DNA of 64,000 nt from Oscillospiraceae bacterium (GTDB lineage Bacteria; Bacillota; Clostridia; Oscillospirales; Ruminococcaceae). The stretch covers positions 1 through 64,000 of the forward strand of contig JAFQBH010000033.1 in assembly GCA_017399765.1 (NCBI GenBank). The letters run 5' to 3'. A program made the position numbers and the translations under genes. The notes under the pieces are model-generated. The model saw only the letters and a program-made list of their open reading frames with translations. It did no database searches and was not told where the DNA came from. Shown in pieces: positions 59,938 to 64,000 of the stretch (positions are counted from its first letter, which is position 1; every line of letters begins with the position of its first letter).

Positions 59938-61395
59938 ATGAAAATTGATAAATCCGCCTACGGCGAAGATTATAACAAAGAGCGCAATGATAAAATCGTA
60001 AAAATCGCAAGCGTTGCGGTCTGCCTTCTTCTTATCTTTGTGATAGGAATCCTCGCCTGGGCGCTTCCCCAGCCGACCTATTCCGAATATGAAAAGCGCG
60101 ACCTTAACCAGATGCCCGAATTCAGCTTTGAATCTCTTATGAAAGGCGAATATACCCTCGGAATCGAGCTCGCCTATGCTGATACCTTCACATTCCGCGA
60201 AAGTTTTGTAAAACTCCAGTCTTTAATGGAGGATATGCGCGGAATCCATATCGACGGCGCACAAATCTATGGTCCTGTTCCGGGAACAACCGGCGACGAA
60301 ATTCCGCCAGCTTCTTCCGAAAGCAGTTCTTCTGAAACTCAGAGCGAACCTTCCGTAAACACCTCTTCCGGAACCGAAAGCCAGCCGGAAAATCCCGCTT
60401 CTTCCGAAAGCAGTTCCGCACCGGAAACCGGTTCCGAACCGGAGCAGCCCGTTGTTGATGACGGAACCGAAGGCGAAACCGTTGCGGGAATCTTCGTTTA
60501 TAAAGGCATTGCATTCGAACTTTTCGGCGGAAGCAAATCCGCCGCGGAATACTATGCTTCCGTTGTCAATAAATACGGCGATGCTTTCGGAAGCGATGTT
60601 AATGTTTACAACATGGTTATTCCGAAACACGCCGAATTCTATCCTTTCCCGAGAAGATATCAGAACATTTCCAATTCCGAAAAGGACAGCATAGATTACA
60701 TCTATTCCATGTATGACAGCGACGTTATTCCCGTTGATGCCTACAGCGTTCTTGAGGCGCACAAAGATGAATATCTTTACTTCAACACCGACCACCATTG
60801 GACCGGCCTCGGCGCCTATTACGCCTATACAGCGTTTATGGATGCCGCGGGACTTGATTATTACGATTATTCTTCCTATACGAAGCATACTATCGAGGGC
60901 TTCCTCGGAACCCTTTATTCCGGAACCAATATGGCAAAGGCACTTGAGGAAAATCCGGACTATGTCGAGTGGTGCGAATTCCCGGTCGGAAACAAAACTT
61001 ATCAGTATAACAAAGGCGACCTTCAGAATTATTTCGCCTCTTCCGTAATGCATGGTTACGCCAGCGGACCTTATTCCTACGGCGTTTTCCTCGGCGGTGA
61101 CTATCCGCTTACCATAATCAAAACCGACGTGAACAACGGAAGAAAACTTGTTATAATCAAGGAATCCTATGGAAACGCCCCGGCAACCTATATCGCTTCC
61201 GGCTTTGAAGAAACCTATGTCGTTGACGAACGTTACTATGACGGAAACCTTGCTGAATTTGTTGAAAGCCGCGGAATCACCGACATTCTCATAATCAACA
61301 ACTGCGCCGCCGCAAACACCAACTTCCACATCGCGAACATCGAAAGCCTTCTTACCCAAAGCTATTCCGGCGCAATAGCATATCCGGAGGATTAA
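59938..61395 (+). CDS. DHHW-domain protein, partner of MBOAT acyltransferase
   Basis: 485 residues. One N-terminal membrane helix (about 22-42), an extracytoplasmic S/E/P-rich linker (about 122-172) and then the DHHW domain. The motif is FNTDHHWTGLGAYYAY (about 285), with a later KESYGNA segment. This SGNH-related family acts with AlgI-type MBOAT proteins in surface polysaccharide acetylation. It starts 18 nt after the MBOAT stop behind AAAGGAG. Confidence 0.9.
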   Translation: MKIDKSAYGEDYNKERNDKIVKIASVAVCLLLIFVIGILAWALPQPTYSEYEKRDLNQMPEFSFESLMKGEYTLGIELAYADTFTFRESFVKLQSLMEDMRGIHIDGAQIYGPVPGTTGDEIPPASSESSSSETQSEPSVNTSSGTESQPENPASSESSSAPETGSEPEQPVVDDGTEGETVAGIFVYKGIAFELFGGSKSAAEYYASVVNKYGDAFGSDVNVYNMVIPKHAEFYPFPRRYQNISNSEKDSIDYIYSMYDSDVIPVDAYSVLEAHKDEYLYFNTDHHWTGLGAYYAYTAFMDAAGLDYYDYSSYTKHTIEGFLGTLYSGTNMAKALEENPDYVEWCEFPVGNKTYQYNKGDLQNYFASSVMHGYASGPYSYGVFLGGDYPLTIIKTDVNNGRKLVIIKESYGNAPATYIASGFEETYVVDERYYDGNLAEFVESRGITDILIINNCAAANTNFHIANIESLLTQSYSGAIAYPED

Positions 61396-61397
61396 AA

Positions 61398-62783
61398 ATG
61401 GAGAAAAAGCTTTTGATAAAAGAAAAAAGTTTTATCGAAACCGAAATAACCGCTGTCACCAATGAGGGCAGCGGTGTTTCGCGTTATGAGGGAATGGTGG
61501 TTTTCACTCCGCTTACCGCTCCCGGAGACCTTGCAAAAGTCAAAGTTGCAAAGGTCGGAAAAAGCTGTATCTACGGTGAGCTCGATTCCGTGCTCAAACC
61601 TTCAAAAGACCGCACAGACCCGGAATGCGAAGTTTTCGGCGAATGCGGCGGATGCTCTCTCCGCCATATGAAATATGAAGCGGAGCTCCGGGAAAAAACA
61701 AGCTGGGTGCGCGACCACGTTCAGCGCATCGGCGGATTTGACCTTGAACCTTTTCCGGCGATAGGTTCCCCGAAAACCGAAGAATACCGCAACAAAGCCA
61801 TTTATCAGGTCGGAAAAGGCGAAAAAGGCGAACCGGTTTTCGGATTTTACCGCAAAAAAAGCCACGACGTAATGGACTGCAAAAACTGCAGATTACAGCC
61901 GAAGGAGTTTTCGGATATCCTTGATGCAGTCGGCTTTTTTGTAAAACAAAACAAAATTTCCGTATATGATGAAAAATCCCACAGCGGACTTCTGCGTGCC
62001 GTTTATATCCGAAAAGGCGAGGTCACCGGCGAAATCGGAATCTGCCTTGTGCTCAACGGAGATAAACTTCCCGGCGAAAAACTTCTTGTTTCGCTTTTGA
62101 GCACGCAGTTTAAAAATATTGTAAGCATCGTGCTCAACACCAACAAAGAACGTACCAACGTGGTGCTCGGAAGAAAATCCAGAACAATTTTCGGAAAAGA
62201 CGGAATCACCGACGTTCTTTGCGGAGTAACGGTCGATATTTCTCCCGCCGCTTTTTATCAGGTCAACCATTCCGGCGCGGAAATCCTTTATAAAACCGCC
62301 GCGGATTTTGCTTCTCTTTCCGGCGGCGAACTTGTTCTTGATCTTTATTGCGGAGCGGGAACCATCGGCCTTTCTATGGCGGAAAAAGCCGGAAAGCTCA
62401 TCGGAGTCGAAATCGTTCCGGAAGCTGTTGAAAACGCGAAAATCAACGCAGAGCGAATGGGCGTCAAAAACGCGGAATTTATCTGCGGGGATGCGGGAAC
62501 GGCCGCCGCGGAACTTGAAAAACGCGGAACGGCTCCGGACGTTATAATCCTCGACCCGCCGAGAAAAGGCTGCAGCGAAGATACCCTTGAAGCAGTCGCG
62601 AAAATGGCGCCGAAGCGGGTCGTTTATGTTTCCTGCAACACCGCCACCATGGCAAGGGATTTCAAAATTATGCAGTCCCTCGGCTATGAACCGGAAAAAG
62701 TCCAGCCCGTCGATATGTTCCCGAAAACCGCCCACGTTGAGGGAGTGGGGGTACTTTGCAAAAAAAGTATAATTCCGTTCTGA
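61398..62783 (+). CDS. 23S rRNA (uracil-C5)-methyltransferase, RlmD/RumA family
   Basis: 461 residues. N-terminal TRAM domain (about 10-65), then a four-cysteine iron-sulfur site (CEVFGECGGC at about 78-87 and CKNC at about 162), SAM motif LDLYCGAGTIGLSMA (about 313) and DPPRKGC (about 389). The catalytic nucleophile is in VYVSCNTATMARD (about 410). Whether U747, U1939 or both are targets cannot be read here. It begins 2 nt after the DHHW stop. Four GTGCTC/GAGCAC motifs occur within 62049-62168. Confidence 0.92.
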   Translation: MEKKLLIKEKSFIETEITAVTNEGSGVSRYEGMVVFTPLTAPGDLAKVKVAKVGKSCIYGELDSVLKPSKDRTDPECEVFGECGGCSLRHMKYEAELREKTSWVRDHVQRIGGFDLEPFPAIGSPKTEEYRNKAIYQVGKGEKGEPVFGFYRKKSHDVMDCKNCRLQPKEFSDILDAVGFFVKQNKISVYDEKSHSGLLRAVYIRKGEVTGEIGICLVLNGDKLPGEKLLVSLLSTQFKNIVSIVLNTNKERTNVVLGRKSRTIFGKDGITDVLCGVTVDISPAAFYQVNHSGAEILYKTAADFASLSGGELVLDLYCGAGTIGLSMAEKAGKLIGVEIVPEAVENAKINAERMGVKNAEFICGDAGTAAAELEKRGTAPDVIILDPPRKGCSEDTLEAVAKMAPKRVVYVSCNTATMARDFKIMQSLGYEPEKVQPVDMFPKTAHVEGVGVLCKKSIIPF

Positions 62784-62827
62784 TTTTGGAATAATGTATT
62801 TAATTTTATTAAATGGAGATGATACCG

Positions 62828-63406
62828 ATGAAAAAACTTCTCTATATCGATTCCTGCATCCGCAATGAACTTTCACGCACAAAACGTATCGCAACTCCAA
62901 TCGTTGAAAAGCTCAAAGAACGCTATGAAGTCGAAACAATAGTTATAAACGAATTTGAACTTGACCCGGTTCAGTATGACGAAAACCGCCGCAGAGCCGG
63001 CGGAACCGTTTCCGAAGAAGCTATTTGCTGGGCAAACAAAATCAAAAATGCCGACAGAATCGTAATTGCCGCGCCTTTCTGGGATATGTCGATTCCCGCG
63101 GCGCTTAAAACCTTTTTTGAACTTTGCTCCCTTTTTGGTGTGACTTTCGACAGCGACGACAAAACCTGCTTCGGACTTTGCAAGGCGGAAAACGTAATGT
63201 TTATAACCACCCGCGGAATGAAAATCGAAACCGGCGAACCCCTTGAGCAGGCAACTCCCTATCTCAAAGCTCTTTTCTGGCTTTGGGGAATAAAAGGCTT
63301 TGAAACGGTTGCAAGAAGCAATTTTGACTATCTTCCCGCGGAAAAAATCGAAGAGGAAATTACTTCTGCAATAAAAGAGGGACTTGAAATTGCAGAAACT
63401 TTCTAA
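62828..63406 (+). CDS. FMN-dependent NADH-azoreductase/flavodoxin-fold reductase
   Basis: 192 residues. Flavodoxin-like fold with KLLYIDSCIRNELSRTKRI (FMN phosphate loop), IVIAAPFWDMSIPAALKTFFEL (AzoR signature) and FITTRGM. It probably reduces quinones or azo compounds with NAD(P)H; the physiological substrate is unknown. ATG 62828 is preceded by GGAGATGATACC; the in-frame ATG at 62813 lies upstream of that ribosome binding site. Confidence 0.85.
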   Translation: MKKLLYIDSCIRNELSRTKRIATPIVEKLKERYEVETIVINEFELDPVQYDENRRRAGGTVSEEAICWANKIKNADRIVIAAPFWDMSIPAALKTFFELCSLFGVTFDSDDKTCFGLCKAENVMFITTRGMKIETGEPLEQATPYLKALFWLWGIKGFETVARSNFDYLPAEKIEEEITSAIKEGLEIAETF

Positions 63407-64000
63407 ATCCGCTTCGGTAATTTCATATATTTTTGCCGCGGCTTTGCTCCTTATCTATTTTGCCGCGGAAATAATTCCAAGGTTTTTTCTTTCAACTGCC
63501 GGAAGGCTTGTTCTCCTTTGCGGAAGCTGCGGTTTTTTATGGCTTGGTGGTTTCCTCCTTACAAAACAAAGCGGAAACAACCGCCCGATGAAGATAAATC
63601 TTCGCATATTCCTGGCGCTTTATCTTCTGCTTTTTGTAACGTTAACTCTTTTTGATCCCCTTTGGGGAAGAAACGGCGGATTTGTGAACTGGAACAGTGA
63701 GCTTTTTGCGACTTACGTTCAAAACAGCCTTAATCTCGTTCCGTTCAGAACGATTCTGCAATATCTTTCAAAAGGTACGCCAAGCCAGTTTGCGGTAAAT
63801 ATCATCGGAAATCTGGTCTGTCTGATGCCGCTCGGAATTCTTCTTCCGCTTAATTTTGAAAAACAGCGAAGAACCGGAAATTTTCTGCTCACCTGCGTTC
63901 TCATCGTTTCTGCGGTGGAAATTCTCCAGTTTGCGACCCTTTCCGGAAGCTGTGATATCGACGATCTGATTTTAAACGTCGGCGGAGCATTTCTTATTTA
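63390..64000 (+). CDS. VanZ-like membrane protein (truncated by window end)
   Basis: An open frame without stop runs from TTG 63390 to the window edge (203 codons seen). GAGGGA lies 7 nt before the TTG; the start overlaps the azoreductase gene by 17 nt. The predicted protein has four to five membrane helices and the VanZ-family pattern: SLNLVPFRTILQYL, NIIGNLVCLMPLGILLPL, VEILQFATLSG, then CDIDDLILNVGGAF. VanZ proteins are linked to glycopeptide tolerance in enterococci, but most homologues have no proven role. The C-terminus is outside the window. Confidence 0.82.
   Translation, partial: MQKLSKSASVISYIFAAALLLIYFAAEIIPRFFLSTAGRLVLLCGSCGFLWLGGFLLTKQSGNNRPMKINLRIFLALYLLLFVTLTLFDPLWGRNGGFVNWNSELFATYVQNSLNLVPFRTILQYLSKGTPSQFAVNIIGNLVCLMPLGILLPLNFEKQRRTGNFLLTCVLIVSAVEILQFATLSGSCDIDDLILNVGGAFLI

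Overview
The window reads as a chromosomal segment of an endospore-forming Clostridia bacterium, probably an Oscillospirales/Ruminococcaceae-like gut or rumen Firmicute. Evidence: the priA-def-fmt-yugP-rsmB-rlmN-prpC-prkC-rsgA order known from Firmicutes; a 26-codon spoVM and a SpoVAF/GerA-type germination gene; a dockerin-bearing secreted protein; a diaminopimelate dehydrogenase; strong GGAGG-type ribosome binding sites with many TTG starts; and intrinsic terminators after most units. No prophage, IS transposase or CRISPR array was seen.

Layout. 1-490: end of an rrn operon, with tRNA-Lys and tRNA-Glu placed between 23S and 5S. 0.5-2.1 kb: GNAT/NUDIX/methyltransferase operon. 2.2-3.7 kb: ECF sigma factor and membrane anti-sigma factor. 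3.8-8.3 kb: four lipoproteins, the last with a PstS-like domain. 8.4-10.4 kb: divergent GyrB/ParE-like subunit. 10.5-23.3 kb: housekeeping cluster (replication restart, formyl-Met processing, rRNA methylation, PrpC/PrkC signalling, RsgA, MATE, pyrophosphatase). 23.4-29.8 kb: dockerin cysteine peptidase-like protein, spoVM and a small membrane protein, DacF-like carboxypeptidase, pgi, P-loop protein, regulators, ddh. 30-38.8 kb: EF-G paralogue, small proteins, DUF4349 lipoprotein, YfhO, YfbR-like nucleotidase, pyridoxal kinase. 38.8-42.8 kb: MarR-controlled heterodimeric ABC exporter. 42.9-44.9 kb: AgrC/AgrA-type two-component system. 45.2-56.9 kb: a surface-fibre or biofilm-type island. 57-64 kb: SpoVAF, MBOAT plus DHHW acetylation pair, RlmD-like methyltransferase, azoreductase-like flavoprotein, and a VanZ-like gene cut by the window end.

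Two results stand out. First, the 10-mer TGCAACAAAA recurs four times with an ACTA-containing AT-rich box exactly 18 nt after TGCAAC. The copies lie upstream of the ECF sigma gene, the DUF4349 lipoprotein, yfhO and a small XRE regulator, so they look like the promoter of one ECF regulon. Second, the 45-57 kb island has two SipW-type (Ser/His) signal peptidases, three proteins with SipW-type signal peptides, a TasA-like protein with a PPDTG sorting signal, a 1976-residue beta-helix protein and a class B sortase. It has structured leaders and faces an AgrA-like regulator gene. Between the two lies a 21-bp-phased direct repeat typical of LytTR regulators.

All calls are from reading the sequence; no database search was run.
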